Shown: piece after piece, positions 7,633-16,474 of the stretch
Numbering within the stretch: the first letter of the stretch is position 1
Layout: every line of letters starts with the position of its first letter
NCBI GenBank assembly: GCA_052034255.1
Contig: JBPOIU010000067.1
Span: 41,724-105,723 of the forward strand
Direction of reading: 5' to 3'
Origin: JADJEK01 sp052034255
GTDB taxonomy: Bacteria > Planctomycetota > B15-G4 > JADJEK01
DNA length: 64,000 nt
The notes under the pieces: generated by a model
Seen by the model: the letters and a program-made list of their open reading frames with translations, nothing else
Told to the model about the DNA's origin: nothing
Database searches by the model: none
Made by a program: the position numbers and the translations under genes

Positions 7633-10600
7633 ATGCTGATGAAGCGCATCGAGATCCACGGCTTCAAGTCGTTCGCGGAACGCACCGAGTTCGAACTCGG
7701 CAAAGGCGTGACCTGTCTGGTCGGCCCGAACGGCTGCGGCAAGTCGAACGTCGTCGACGCGGTGAAGTGGGCGCTGGGCGAACAGCGCCCGACCGCTCTG
7801 CGCGGCGACGCGATGGCCGACGTGATCTTCAAGGGCAATGGGCGGCGCCCGGCGATGGGCTTCGCGGAAGTCACGCTCGTGTTCGACAACTCGAACGGCG
7901 AGCTGCGCGTCGACATGACCGAGGTCGCGATCACGCGCCGGCTCTACAAGAGCGGCGACAGCGAGTACTTGATCAACCGCCAAGCCGCGCGTCTGAAGGA
8001 CGTGCGCGAATTGTTCTACGACACGGGTCTCGGCAGCAACGCCTACGCGGTGCTCGAGCAGGGCCGCATCGACGCGATCCTCCAAGCGAACAACGTCGAT
8101 CGGCGGGCGATCTTCGAGGAAGCGGCGGGCATCCATCGCTTCCGCGTGCGTAAGAAGGAAGCACTGCGCAAGCTCGAGAAGGTCGACCAGAACCTGCTGC
8201 GCGTGAAGGACCTGCAAAACGAACTCGAGGGCCGCGTGCGCTCGCTGCGGATCCAAGCGGGTCGTGCCAAGTCGTACGTCGAGTTGTCGGGCCGGCTCAC
8301 GGAGCTGCGCACGGTGCAGTACCTGCGACTCGCGACGGAGTTCCGCGAGCGCAAAGTCCAGCTCGCGCAAGAGCTCGAAGCGGCGCACGCCGTCGATCGC
8401 GAGTCCGAAACGCATCTCGCCGCCGCTTCGGCGGCGGTCGACACCTGCGATGCCGAAGTCTCGCTGTTGCGCGACGAGAGCGCGCGTTTGCAGACCGAGC
8501 AAGCCGAGGCGCGCGCGTCGCTCGATGCCCACGCGGAGCGTTTGGAGAACGCGCGGCAGCGCGGCGCCGAGTCCGAGCAGGAGATCCACACCAAGACGCA
8601 GCAGATCGATCACCTCGTCGAGGAGACCGAGCGCCGCGCCGGGGAACTGGCTGGACTCGAGCAGAGCGCCGCGGACGAAGAATCGCAGCGCGTGGCGGCG
8701 GAACGGACGTCGGTCGCGGCGCACGAAGCCGCGGGGTGTGCGCGCGCCGCGGAACACGAGCACGGGCGGGCCGTCGACGCCGCGGCGAAGGAACTGGAGC
8801 GCTGCGCGCGAGCCGAGGTCGGGTTGTCGAACGAGTCGGCTGCGCTCGAATCGGGCGCACGCGGTCTGCGGCAGGCGCGCGAGCGCTTGGTGCGCCGGGA
8901 AGCCGAGCTGTCGATCCTGCTCGAGCGCGCGCGGCGTGAAGCGTCCGAACTCGAACGGCATCAGTCGCGGCTCGACGAGGAAGCGCGACAGAGCACGGCG
9001 ACGCTGGAATCGGCACGGGAACGCCAGCGCCTCGCGGTCGAGCGCGAATCGCAGCTGCGCCGCGAAATCGCGGAGACACGCGCGCGGCTGGCTGCGCTGA
9101 CGTCGCGTCGCGACACGCTCGAAGGCATCATCCAGAACATGGAGGGCGTCGACGTCGGCGTCCGCCAGTTGCTGAAGGCGACGAAGACCGACGCGTCGCT
9201 CCACGGCGTGCGCGGCTTGCTCGCGGAACTCGTCGCGGCTCCGCGCGGTCGTGCGCGCGCGATCGATGCCGGACTCGGCTCGCTCGCGTCCGCGATCGTC
9301 GTCGAAGACGTCGCGGCGCTGAAGACCGCGTTGGCATTCCTACGCCAACACAACGGCGGTGCGGTGCAGTTCCTCGTGCTCGGCGCGCCGGCGCCGGCAC
9401 GCTTGAGCGCGGCCGACGTCGGCGAAGCTCTGCTCGACGGGCTGAAGCCGGCTCCGGAGCTCGAAGCGACGCTGCGCGCCGTTCTCGGTCACGCGCGTCT
9501 CGTCGACGGCGAGGAAGCCCTGTTCGCCGCGCTCGGTAGCGGCGCATTCGTCGTGACGCGTGACGGTGCGCGACTCGACGCCAGCGGCGCGATCGCCGGC
9601 CGGCCGTCGGAGAAGACGCTCGGCTTCGTCGAACGCCGCGCGGAGCGCGACGAGGTCGCGCTCGAAGTCGAGCGGGTGTCGGCCACGCTGGTCGGACTCG
9701 AGCAGGACGAGGCTCGCGCCGGCGCCGAGTGCGCCGAGGCTGCGCTGCTGGTCCGTGAATCCGAAGCGCGTCGGCAAGAGGTCCAGGAGGGACTGTTCCA
9801 GAATCGCTCGGCCGAGGATCGCCTGCGTGAGCGGGCGCAGCACTTCCAGCGCGAGCTCGCGGTCAGCGCGCACGAGCGCCTCGGCGTCGAGCGCGAAGAA
9901 CAACAGACGCGCGAGCGACGCGCGCAACTCGATGCCGACCTGGTTGCCGCGCGCACGCAGCGCGAAGCACTCGAGGCCGAGCGTGCGCGATTGGCCGCCG
10001 CCGCCGAGGACACGCAGCGCGTCGCGCGCGAGGCGGCGGCTTCCGCCGCGGCTGCTGCGCAGGAGGTGGTGCGTTGCCAGGAGCGCGTTCGCGGTTTGCT
10101 CGCCGAGTGTGCCGCGATCCGGCGCTCGGTCGCCGAGCGCATCGAGCAGCGCGATCGGCTGCACGCCGAACGTGCCGCGGCACAGGATCGCCTGGCGCGT
10201 GCGCACGAAGTCGGGACCGAACTGCGCATCGCGATCGACCAACTGCACGAGAAGCGCGCGAAGCTCGGTGAGCACCTGCACGAGCTCGATCAGCGCCGCG
10301 TCCTGGCACAGGAAGGCCTCGAACGGGCACGCGCCACGGCACACGAGGCCGCGGCCGCGCGCGAATCCGCCCGCGAGCGCCTGCACAGCCTGCAGATGAA
10401 GGAGCAAGAGGTCGAACTCGGTCTCTCGGGCGTCCGCGAACGCGCGCGCGAAGAGCTGAACTTCGATATCGACGAACGCTTGGCGGCGTTCGATCCGTCG
10501 CAGGCTCCGCCGCTCGATCAGGTCGAGGAGGAGGCCCGCCAGGTGCGCGAGCGCATCTCGCGCCTCGGCAACGTCAACCTCGACGCGATCCACGAACTCG

Positions 10601-11175
10601 AGGAGCAGGAGCAACGATTGGCGTTCATCCTGCGCGAGCAGGAGGACCTCGACGCCGCGCGCAAGAGCCTCGAAGCGACCATCAAGGAGCTCGACAACGT
10701 CTCGCGCGCACAGTTCGAGGAGACGTTCAACGCGGTGCGCGAGCACTTCCAAGCGTTGTTCCGCAAGTTGTTCCACGGTGGTCGCGCGGACGTGCGGCTC
10801 GAGGAAGGTCAGGACATCCTCGACGCGGGCGTCGAGATCATTGCGGCGCCGCCCGGCAAGGAAGCGCGCTCGATCACGCTGCTGTCCGGTGGCGAGCGCA
10901 CGATGACCGCCGTCGCGCTGCTGTTCTCGCTGTTCAAAGCGAAGCCGGCGCCGATCGCGATCCTGGACGAAGTCGACGCGGCGCTCGACGAGGCGAACAC
11001 GGAGCGGTTCTGCAACCTGCTCGCCGACTTCATCGGGACGTCGCAGTTCCTGATCGTGACGCACTCGAAGCGCACGATGAGCTACGCCGACATCATCTTC
11101 GGCGTGACGATGGAGGAGCCGGGCTGCTCGAAGCGCATCGGCATCAAGATCGAGGAGTTCGAGAAGGTCGCGTGA
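7633..11175 (+). CDS. smc: Chromosome segregation protein SMC
   Basis: A full-length 1180-residue SMC ATPase of the bacterial condensin complex. The N-terminal head has Walker A GPNGCGKS (about residues 32-39). It is followed by a long charged coiled coil, a hinge at about residues 500-660 (beginning near GVDVGVRQLL, with HGVRGLLAELV), the return coiled coil, and the C-terminal head with signature LLSGGERTM (about 1083) and Walker B AILDEVDAALDEAN (about 1110). A polypurine AAAAAGG lies upstream; an ATG two codons further in is an alternative start. It begins four bases after the NrdD-like gene, so the three genes nrdR, NrdD-like and smc appear to form one operon. Partners ScpA and ScpB are not in the window. 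Confidence 0.97.
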   Translation: MLMKRIEIHGFKSFAERTEFELGKGVTCLVGPNGCGKSNVVDAVKWALGEQRPTALRGDAMADVIFKGNGRRPAMGFAEVTLVFDNSNGELRVDMTEVAITRRLYKSGDSEYLINRQAARLKDVRELFYDTGLGSNAYAVLEQGRIDAILQANNVDRRAIFEEAAGIHRFRVRKKEALRKLEKVDQNLLRVKDLQNELEGRVRSLRIQAGRAKSYVELSGRLTELRTVQYLRLATEFRERKVQLAQELEAAHAVDRESETHLAAASAAVDTCDAEVSLLRDESARLQTEQAEARASLDAHAERLENARQRGAESEQEIHTKTQQIDHLVEETERRAGELAGLEQSAADEESQRVAAERTSVAAHEAAGCARAAEHEHGRAVDAAAKELERCARAEVGLSNESAALESGARGLRQARERLVRREAELSILLERARREASELERHQSRLDEEARQSTATLESARERQRLAVERESQLRREIAETRARLAALTSRRDTLEGIIQNMEGVDVGVRQLLKATKTDASLHGVRGLLAELVAAPRGRARAIDAGLGSLASAIVVEDVAALKTALAFLRQHNGGAVQFLVLGAPAPARLSAADVGEALLDGLKPAPELEATLRAVLGHARLVDGEEALFAALGSGAFVVTRDGARLDASGAIAGRPSEKTLGFVERRAERDEVALEVERVSATLVGLEQDEARAGAECAEAALLVRESEARRQEVQEGLFQNRSAEDRLRERAQHFQRELAVSAHERLGVEREEQQTRERRAQLDADLVAARTQREALEAERARLAAAAEDTQRVAREAAASAAAAAQEVVRCQERVRGLLAECAAIRRSVAERIEQRDRLHAERAAAQDRLARAHEVGTELRIAIDQLHEKRAKLGEHLHELDQRRVLAQEGLERARATAHEAAAARESARERLHSLQMKEQEVELGLSGVRERAREELNFDIDERLAAFDPSQAPPLDQVEEEARQVRERISRLGNVNLDAIHELEEQEQRLAFILREQEDLDAARKSLEATIKELDNVSRAQFEETFNAVREHFQALFRKLFHGGRADVRLEEGQDILDAGVEIIAAPPGKEARSITLLSGGERTMTAVALLFSLFKAKPAPIAILDEVDAALDEANTERFCNLLADFIGTSQFLIVTHSKRTMSYADIIFGVTMEEPGCSKRIGIKIEEFEKVA

Positions 11176-11371
11176 TGGATCGCGCGGGCGCTGCGCATCC
11201 ATCCGATGCTGCGAACCGGTGCCCGATCGAACGGATCGGCCTGATCGGCCCAATTGGCCTGATCGACGAGATCGAAGCGATCGCCCGCGGTGGTCTGGGC
11301 GTGCGCGGGAGATCTCGCGTGCGCGTGGGCCGCTGTGGGCGAGCGCCTTGCATGCGGACCGCGCGACACAT

Positions 11372-11413
11372 GAAAACACCCGCATCCCTCAGACGAGGGG
11401 CGCGGGTGTTTTC
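11372..11413. terminator. Strong bidirectional intrinsic terminator after smc
   Basis: A perfect 12-base stem, GAAAACACCCGC (11372-11383) with GCGGGTGTTTTC (11402-11413), encloses an inner stem CCCTC/GAGGG. The A/T-rich stem ends give a U-run at the base in either direction. It is the clearest terminator in the window. Confidence 0.8.
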
Positions 11414-11488
11414 GGAGAAGAAGCCAGAAGGGAACTCCGGGAAAAGGGGAAGAAGGGGAGAAGAGTTTTACTCCGTTGCAGGAAACCC

Positions 11489-11518
11489 TCTGGCTATTTG
11501 TCTGGCACTGAATCTGGC
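11489..11518 (+). repeat. Three TCTGGC direct repeats at exact 12-base period
   Basis: TCTGGC occurs at 11489, 11501 and 11513, each copy beginning 12 bases after the last, in gene-free DNA about 230 bases before the lpxL-like gene. The spacing is suggestive of a tandem binding site for a regulator. No protein is assignable. Confidence 0.4.
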
Positions 11519-11745
11519 TCGAACTCGCGCGCCCGACGACCGTGGACCTCTTCGTATCCTCGGCATCGCTCGGTGTGCTCGCATGAAGCGTTGCAACCGT
11601 GTCGCGAAGTCGCGTGACAATCTAGGCGGCAGCTACGCGGCTGCAAGTTTACAGTTCAGAAAAGTTCCCTTTGGTGAAACATCTGTCGTACGGATGAACA
11701 GCGGCTCCGTCCGCGTTCCCGTCGGCGGCCGAGACGTCGACCTCG

Positions 11746-12696
11746 ATGGCTGAGAAATCCCCATTCGTCGCCAACCTGGAGTACGCGGCGCTGCGCGTCG
11801 CGCTGGGTGCGCTGAGGCTGCTGCCGCCTCGCTGGGCCCTGCGCGCGACGGATCGGCTGGGGGATCTTGCGTACCTGCTCGATCGTCGGCATCGCGACGT
11901 GGCGCTGCACAACGTCGCGAAGGTCTACGGCACCGATCCGAACCATCCCGAGACGCGCGCGCTCGTACGCCGCGTCTTCCGGCACTTCCTGAAGGTCGGG
12001 GTCGAGTTCGCGCTGCTGCCGAAGCTGCTCGCGACGCGAGGGCTCGAGGGCGTGGTCGAGATCCATGGGCGCGAGCACGTTGATGCGGCCTTGGCGCGAG
12101 GAACCGGAGTGCTCGTGTTCACGGCGCACCTCGGGAACTGGGAGGTCGTCGCGGCCGCCGGAGAGCCGCTCGGCATGCGCCTGCACGTCGTCGGACGGGC
12201 GATGGACAACCCGAAGATCGACGCCTTCCTGCTGCGCGAGCGTTCGCGCTGGGTGCGCTCGATCATCCCGAAGGATGGGGGACTGCCGCGCATCGTCCGC
12301 GCGCTGCGTGATGGCGATTGCGTCGCGATGCTGCTCGACCAACACGCCGGGCGGCAAGGCATGGTCGTCGATTTCCTCGGCCACCCGGCTTCGGCGTTCC
12401 GCGCGCCGGCGGAGTTGGCGGCGCGCTTCGGCTTCGCGTTGCTGCCGGGATTCGGTGTTCGCGTCGACGACTCGCCGAAGTACCGACTCGACTTCGAGCC
12501 CGCGCTGCTGCCCGATCCCGATGCGCCGCGCGAAGCGGAAGTCGCGCGCCTGACGCAGGCGATCGCCGACGTCATCGGCAAGCACGTGCGGCGCTCCCCC
12601 GACCAGTGGAATTGGCTCCATCGTCGCTGGCGCGCCGAGCGCGCGCGATCGGAGCCGACGACGACCGCGGCGACCTCGCGGACGGAGACGGCATGA
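11746..12696 (+). CDS. Lipid A biosynthesis acyltransferase, LpxL/HtrB family
   Basis: A 316-residue inner-membrane acyltransferase of the lysophospholipid/lauroyl acyltransferase superfamily. The catalytic H-x4-D/E motif is HLGNWE (about residues 128-133). Supporting blocks are VLVFTAHLGNWEVVAAAG, a G-R-x-M-D block (VVGRAMDNPKIDAF), LLDQHAGRQGMVVDF and PDQWNWLHRRWR, all typical of LpxL/LpxM relatives. In the family these enzymes transfer an acyl chain from acyl-ACP to the Kdo-lipid A precursor; the exact acyl position cannot be read. The gene overlaps hldE by four bases (ATGA), joining lipid A acylation with heptose synthesis. The ATG at 11746 lacks a strong Shine-Dalgarno. Confidence 0.88.
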   Translation: MAEKSPFVANLEYAALRVALGALRLLPPRWALRATDRLGDLAYLLDRRHRDVALHNVAKVYGTDPNHPETRALVRRVFRHFLKVGVEFALLPKLLATRGLEGVVEIHGREHVDAALARGTGVLVFTAHLGNWEVVAAAGEPLGMRLHVVGRAMDNPKIDAFLLRERSRWVRSIIPKDGGLPRIVRALRDGDCVAMLLDQHAGRQGMVVDFLGHPASAFRAPAELAARFGFALLPGFGVRVDDSPKYRLDFEPALLPDPDAPREAEVARLTQAIADVIGKHVRRSPDQWNWLHRRWRAERARSEPTTTAATSRTETA

Positions 12697-14141
12697 GCGG
12701 TGAACTCATCACGTGGGTCAAGGACGCGCGACCCGTCACGATCGGTGTCGTCGGCGACTTGATCCTCGATCGTTATTTGCGCGGTGACGCCGAACGCATT
12801 TCGCCTGAAGCGCCGATCCCGGTGTTGGACGTGCGCGCCGAGGAGCTGCGCATCGGTGGCGCCGGCAACGTGGTCGCGAACGTGCTCGCCGCGGGCGGTG
12901 GCGCGGCGATGTGCGGCGTGCTCGGCGACGACGACGGCGGACGCAAGCTGATCGAGTTGATGGTCGACGTCGGCGCCGACGTGCGTTCGATCGTGCGCGA
13001 CGCCAGTCGTCCGACGATCCAGAAGACGCGCCTGCTCGCGCGCAGCCAGCAAGTTCTGCGCTACGACCGAGAGGACCGGCGACCGATCCACGGCGCCGTC
13101 GAGGATGCGCTGGTCGCCGCGGTGCGTGCGTTGGCGACGACCGCCGACGTGCTGGTGGTCTCCGATTACGCGAAGGGCACGCTGACGCCCGCGGTGCTCG
13201 ATGCGGCGTTCCGTTTTGGCAAGCGCGTGCTCGTCGACCCGAAGGGCACGGACTACGCGAAGTACCGCGGTGCGTACTGCATCACGCCGAACCGGCACGA
13301 AGCCGAGGTCGCGACCGGAGTGACGATCGGCGACGCCGCCTCGATGGAGCGTGCGGCCGGTGCGCTGTTCGAGATCACGGGCGTCGAGGTCGCGCTGATC
13401 ACGCTCGGCGCGGACGGCATGTTCTGCGCCCAGCGCGGCGGCGCTTCGTTCCACATCCGGACCGAGGCGAAGAAGGTCTTCGACGTCACGGGCGCTGGCG
13501 ACACGGTGATCGCGTTGCTCGCGCGCTACCTCGCCGCCGGCGTGCCGTTGTCGTCGGCCGTGCGCATCGCGAACGCCGGCGCCGGTGTCGTCGTCGGCAA
13601 GATCGGCGCGGGCACGGTGTCGCCGATCGAGCTCTACCACGCACTCGGCAGTGAAGCGGCGTCGTTCGAGAACAAGCTCGTGCAGCGCGGCCAGATCGCC
13701 GACGTGGCTCGCGATCTGCGCGAGAAGGCGATGCGCATCGTGTTCACGAACGGGTGTTTCGACCTGCTGCACGCGGGGCACGCGCGCTACCTCGCGTGGG
13801 CGCGGGCGCAAGGCGACGTGCTGATCGTCGGCGTCAACGCGGATGCGTCGGTGCGCCGATTGAAGGGTGCGTCGCGACCGTTCGTCGCCGAGGAGGATCG
13901 CCAGACGCTGCTCGCGGCCCTGGCGGCGGTCGACTACGTGACGCCGTTCGACGAAGACACCCCCGAGCGACTGATCCAGGAGATCCGTCCCGACGTCCTC
14001 GTGAAGGGGGCGGACTGGGAGGGCAAGGAGGTCGCCGGCCAGCGCTTCGTGGAAGCCGGTGGGGGACGAGTCCTCTTCGCCCCCCTGCTCGAAGGGCGTT
14101 CGACGACCCATCTGGCCGGCCGGATCAAGGCGGGTGGCTGA
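12693..14141 (+). CDS. hldE: Bifunctional heptose 7-phosphate kinase / heptose 1-phosphate adenylyltransferase
   Basis: A 482-residue HldE (RfaE) that makes ADP-heptose for the lipopolysaccharide inner core. The N-terminal PfkB/ribokinase domain (about 1-320) shows GDLILDRYLRGD, the substrate block IGGAGNVVANVLAAGG and the catalytic-base region FDVTGAGDTVIA. The C-terminal nucleotidyltransferase (about 350-482) carries FTNGCFDLLHAGHARYL with the HxGH motif, followed by VKGADWEGKEVAG. Both activities appear intact in one chain, as in enterobacterial HldE. The ATG overlaps the preceding stop (ATGA), with GGAG upstream. A terminator follows the stop by about 15 bases. Confidence 0.95.
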   Translation: MSGELITWVKDARPVTIGVVGDLILDRYLRGDAERISPEAPIPVLDVRAEELRIGGAGNVVANVLAAGGGAAMCGVLGDDDGGRKLIELMVDVGADVRSIVRDASRPTIQKTRLLARSQQVLRYDREDRRPIHGAVEDALVAAVRALATTADVLVVSDYAKGTLTPAVLDAAFRFGKRVLVDPKGTDYAKYRGAYCITPNRHEAEVATGVTIGDAASMERAAGALFEITGVEVALITLGADGMFCAQRGGASFHIRTEAKKVFDVTGAGDTVIALLARYLAAGVPLSSAVRIANAGAGVVVGKIGAGTVSPIELYHALGSEAASFENKLVQRGQIADVARDLREKAMRIVFTNGCFDLLHAGHARYLAWARAQGDVLIVGVNADASVRRLKGASRPFVAEEDRQTLLAALAAVDYVTPFDEDTPERLIQEIRPDVLVKGADWEGKEVAGQRFVEAGGGRVLFAPLLEGRSTTHLAGRIKAGG

Positions 14142-14155
14142 TCTTCCACGTCTGC

Positions 14156-14181
14156 AAGTCGTCGCGTCCCGCGACGATTTT
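14156..14181 (+). terminator. Intrinsic terminator after hldE
   Basis: AAGTCGTCGCG (14156-14166) pairs with CGCGACGATTT through an 8-base core stem, and the run TTTT (14178-14181) follows. The 3' arm overlaps the start of a dispersed 49-base repeat (14172-14220). Confidence 0.65.
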
Positions 14182-14220
14182 CGGACGTGGTAGATCCCGC
14201 ACCAGGTGTCCGAGGCGGCG
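14172..14220 (+). repeat. Dispersed 49-base intergenic repeat, copy A
   Basis: About 40 of 49 bases match the stretch 23153-23201 without gaps. The most conserved part is 14193-14220 (26 of 28), which contains CACCAGGTGTCCGAGGCG. Each copy starts 31 bases after a stop codon on the plus strand (hldE here). The core CACCAGGTG is itself an inverted repeat (CACC/GGTG). The gene-free stretch continues to 14433. Confidence 0.6.
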
Positions 14221-14326
14221 GCAGTCGCCGCATTCGAACGGCGTGGGGTTGATCTGCACCCGCTAGATCGACGGCCGGTGAGCGGAACCGAGCGCCCGGC
14301 GCGCCAGATTGTGCGGATCTTCCCCA

Positions 14327-14350
14327 AAACCGTGCGGTTTCGATCGAAAC
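14327..14350. promoter_or_regulatory. Two overlapping palindromes upstream of the sigma54 activator
   Basis: AAACCG-TG-CGGTTT (14327-14340) and the perfect 14-base palindrome GTTTCGATCGAAAC (14337-14350) share the GTTT segment. They lie about 84 bases before the ATG at 14434. They could be operators for autoregulation or mutually exclusive RNA hairpins. Confidence 0.45.
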
Positions 14351-14433
14351 TGCCCGGTTACCCGTGCTGGATCGCCCGGTAGAGTGCGCCCACGCGAACA
14401 CTCCTGCCCGGATGGCCGCTCGCGGAGACCGCC

Positions 14434-16374
14434 ATGACTTCGTTGCAGCTCGACGTCGAGGACGAGGAGCGCCGGGAACGCCTCGCCTTCACCAAGGAAC
14501 GCATCACCTTCGGGCGATCCGCGGGCAACGACGTCGTGGTCGACGACGCGCAGGTCTCACGCACGCATTGCGTGCTCGAGCGCAACGGCGACGGCTTCCG
14601 CGTGGTGGATCTCGGTTCGCAGAACGGCACGTTCGTCAACGGCGATCGTGTTCCGCAGGCGCGCCTGAAGGCCGGGGACGCGATCCGCATCGGACGCCTG
14701 AAGATCAAGGTCGTCGCGGTCGACGTCAGCGGCGCCGAGGACGTCGACGAACTGCAGAAGGACCGCGCGTTCCTGAATTGGCTGGTGACCGTCAACCGCG
14801 ATCTGGCGGCCGAACACGAGCTGATGCCGCTGCTGAATCGCGTCCTCGACGCCGTCGTGAGTTTCTCGCGCGCCGAGCGGGCGTTCGTCGTGCTCGCGTC
14901 GAAGGACGGCGGGCTCGAGTGCGAGGCGTCGCGCAACTTCCAAGGCGATGCGGTCCACGATGCCGAAGTCGCCGTCTCGCGGTCGATCGCGCACGAGGTG
15001 CTGGAATCGGGCAAGCCGTTGTTCTCGATCAATGCGCGCGAGGACGAACGCTTCCGCGCCGTGCAGTCGATCGTGAACCTCGGGTTGCGCTCCGTGTTGT
15101 GCGTGCCGATCCGCTTCCGTGACGAGCTGCTCGGCGTGGTCTACATCGACAATCGCCTCGAGGCGGGCGTCTTCAGCACGCGCGACGCCGAGCGCCTGCT
15201 CGTCTTCGCCGATCAAGCCGCGATCGCGGTCGCCAATGCGCGCATGATCCGCGAGCTCGTCGACTCGAACGAAGCGTTGGCGACCGCGCGCGCTCGCCTC
15301 GAATTGCTGAATCGCGATCTGCGGCGCACGGTCTCCGACCGCGAAGCGGAGTTGGCTTCGGTGCGGGCCCGCCTCGCCGGCGACGACATCGACGAGCCGG
15401 AGTCGAAGTACGACTCGGTCGGCATCATCGGTCGCTCACCGGCGATGACGCGCGTGTTCGAAATGTTGGATCGCGTGACCGACTCGAACTTCCCGGTGCT
15501 GGTCGAAGGCGAGAGCGGCACCGGGAAGGAACTCGTCGCGCGAGCCATCCATCGCCTGGGCCAGCGGCGCTCGGAGCCGTTCGTCTCGGAGAACTGCGCG
15601 GCGCTGCCCGAGACCCTGCTGGAGAGCGAGCTGTTCGGCTCGATCAAGGGCGCATTCACCGGTGCCTCGGCGACGCGGCGCGGACTCGTGGAGCGCGCGC
15701 ATCGCGGCACGCTGTTCCTCGACGAAGTCTCGGAGATGTCGCCGGCGCTACAGGCCAAGATGCTGCGCTTCCTGCAGGAGGGCGAGTTCCGGCCCGTCGG
15801 CGGGACCGACCCGATCAAGGTCGACGTGCGCATCGTGTCGGCCAGCAACAAGGACTTGCGGCAGATGGTGACCGAAGGCAAGTTCCGCGAGGACTTGTTC
15901 TATCGGCTGAACGTGTTGCCGGTGCGCCTGCCGCCACTGCGCTCACGCGCCGACGACATCCCGCTGCTGCTCGAGCGCTTCGTCGCCCGCGCGGCGACGG
16001 CGCAGGGCAGGAAGATGCCGCGCATCGCTCCCGAGGTCGTCGAAGCGTGCAAGCGCTATCCGTGGCCGGGTAACGTGCGGGAACTCGAGAACGAGGTCCG
16101 GCGGCTGGTCACGTTGTGCGACGACGTCCTCGTCGCCGAGCGGCTGTCGGCCCACGTGCTCGAAGGCAGAGCCGGGGCCAACGACGCGAAGTTCGCGGCC
16201 GTGGACGACGACGCGGATCTCTCGGCCCGCGTCGCGTCGATCGAGATGCGTGAGATCCAGAAGGCGTTGAAGGACTGCAACGGCAACAAGAGCCGCGCGG
16301 CGACGCAACTCGGGATCTCGCGCTTCTCGTTGAACCGCAAGATCGAGAAGTACGGCCTCGAGAAGACCGAGTGA
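14434..16374 (+). CDS. FHA-GAF-AAA+-Fis sigma54-dependent transcriptional activator
   Basis: A 646-residue bacterial enhancer-binding protein. An N-terminal FHA domain (about 20-95; FGRSAGNDVVVDD, QVSRTHC, GSQNGTFVNG) should bind phosphothreonine. It is followed by a GAF domain (about 120-280), a short coiled linker and the central AAA+ domain. That domain has Walker A GESGTGKE (about 359-366), an intact GAFTGA loop (about 406-411) for sigma54 contact, Walker B GTLFLDE and arginine-finger region FREDLFYRLNVLPVRLPPLR. The C-terminal Fis-type helix-turn-helix is NKSRAATQLGISRFSLNRKI. The FHA domain suggests control by a Ser/Thr kinase, and such a kinase is encoded 1.6 kb downstream; that link is inference. 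Target promoters are unknown. Confidence 0.93.
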   Translation: MTSLQLDVEDEERRERLAFTKERITFGRSAGNDVVVDDAQVSRTHCVLERNGDGFRVVDLGSQNGTFVNGDRVPQARLKAGDAIRIGRLKIKVVAVDVSGAEDVDELQKDRAFLNWLVTVNRDLAAEHELMPLLNRVLDAVVSFSRAERAFVVLASKDGGLECEASRNFQGDAVHDAEVAVSRSIAHEVLESGKPLFSINAREDERFRAVQSIVNLGLRSVLCVPIRFRDELLGVVYIDNRLEAGVFSTRDAERLLVFADQAAIAVANARMIRELVDSNEALATARARLELLNRDLRRTVSDREAELASVRARLAGDDIDEPESKYDSVGIIGRSPAMTRVFEMLDRVTDSNFPVLVEGESGTGKELVARAIHRLGQRRSEPFVSENCAALPETLLESELFGSIKGAFTGASATRRGLVERAHRGTLFLDEVSEMSPALQAKMLRFLQEGEFRPVGGTDPIKVDVRIVSASNKDLRQMVTEGKFREDLFYRLNVLPVRLPPLRSRADDIPLLLERFVARAATAQGRKMPRIAPEVVEACKRYPWPGNVRELENEVRRLVTLCDDVLVAERLSAHVLEGRAGANDAKFAAVDDDADLSARVASIEMREIQKALKDCNGNKSRAATQLGISRFSLNRKIEKYGLEKTE

Positions 16375-16474
16375 ACGCGCGCGCCGGCCAACGTCGGCGG
16401 AGTGGTCGTCGAGTCGCGGTTGGCTCTGGAAGAGCACTGCACGCACGGAGTGACGAGACGCGGGAGGCCGCACG

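Larger units (their letters stand above)
11176..11745 (+). other. Gene-free regulatory stretch between smc and the lipid A acyltransferase
   Basis: No convincing gene here. A frame open from 11172 into the next gene has unlike-protein composition and contains the terminator hairpin, so I do not call it. The first 200 bases include a near-repetitive run rich in GATCGGCCTGATCG-like words at about 11233-11275. The terminator lies at 11372-11413. From 11414 the sequence is purine-rich (GGGGAAGAAGGGGAGAAGAG) and visibly less GC-rich than its surroundings, then come three TCTGGC repeats. The last 130 bases, presumably holding the promoter of the lpxL-like gene, show TTGCAA (11591) and GACAAT (11616) at a poor 19-base spacing. 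Confidence 0.5.

Noticed and set aside
5544..7934. Long minus-strand open frame opposite the NrdD-like gene
   Set aside because: Arg/Asp/His-rich antisense product, crossing into smc; the plus strand has ATP-cone motifs and coupled starts.
11172..11753. 193-codon open frame after smc
   Set aside because: It contains the perfect terminator hairpin, overlaps the next gene start and has no protein-like pattern.
14193..14290. tRNA-like words (GGTGTCCGAGG, GGGGTTGATC) after hldE
   Set aside because: No cloverleaf can be built: there is no anticodon stem or acceptor pairing, so it is not called as a tRNA.
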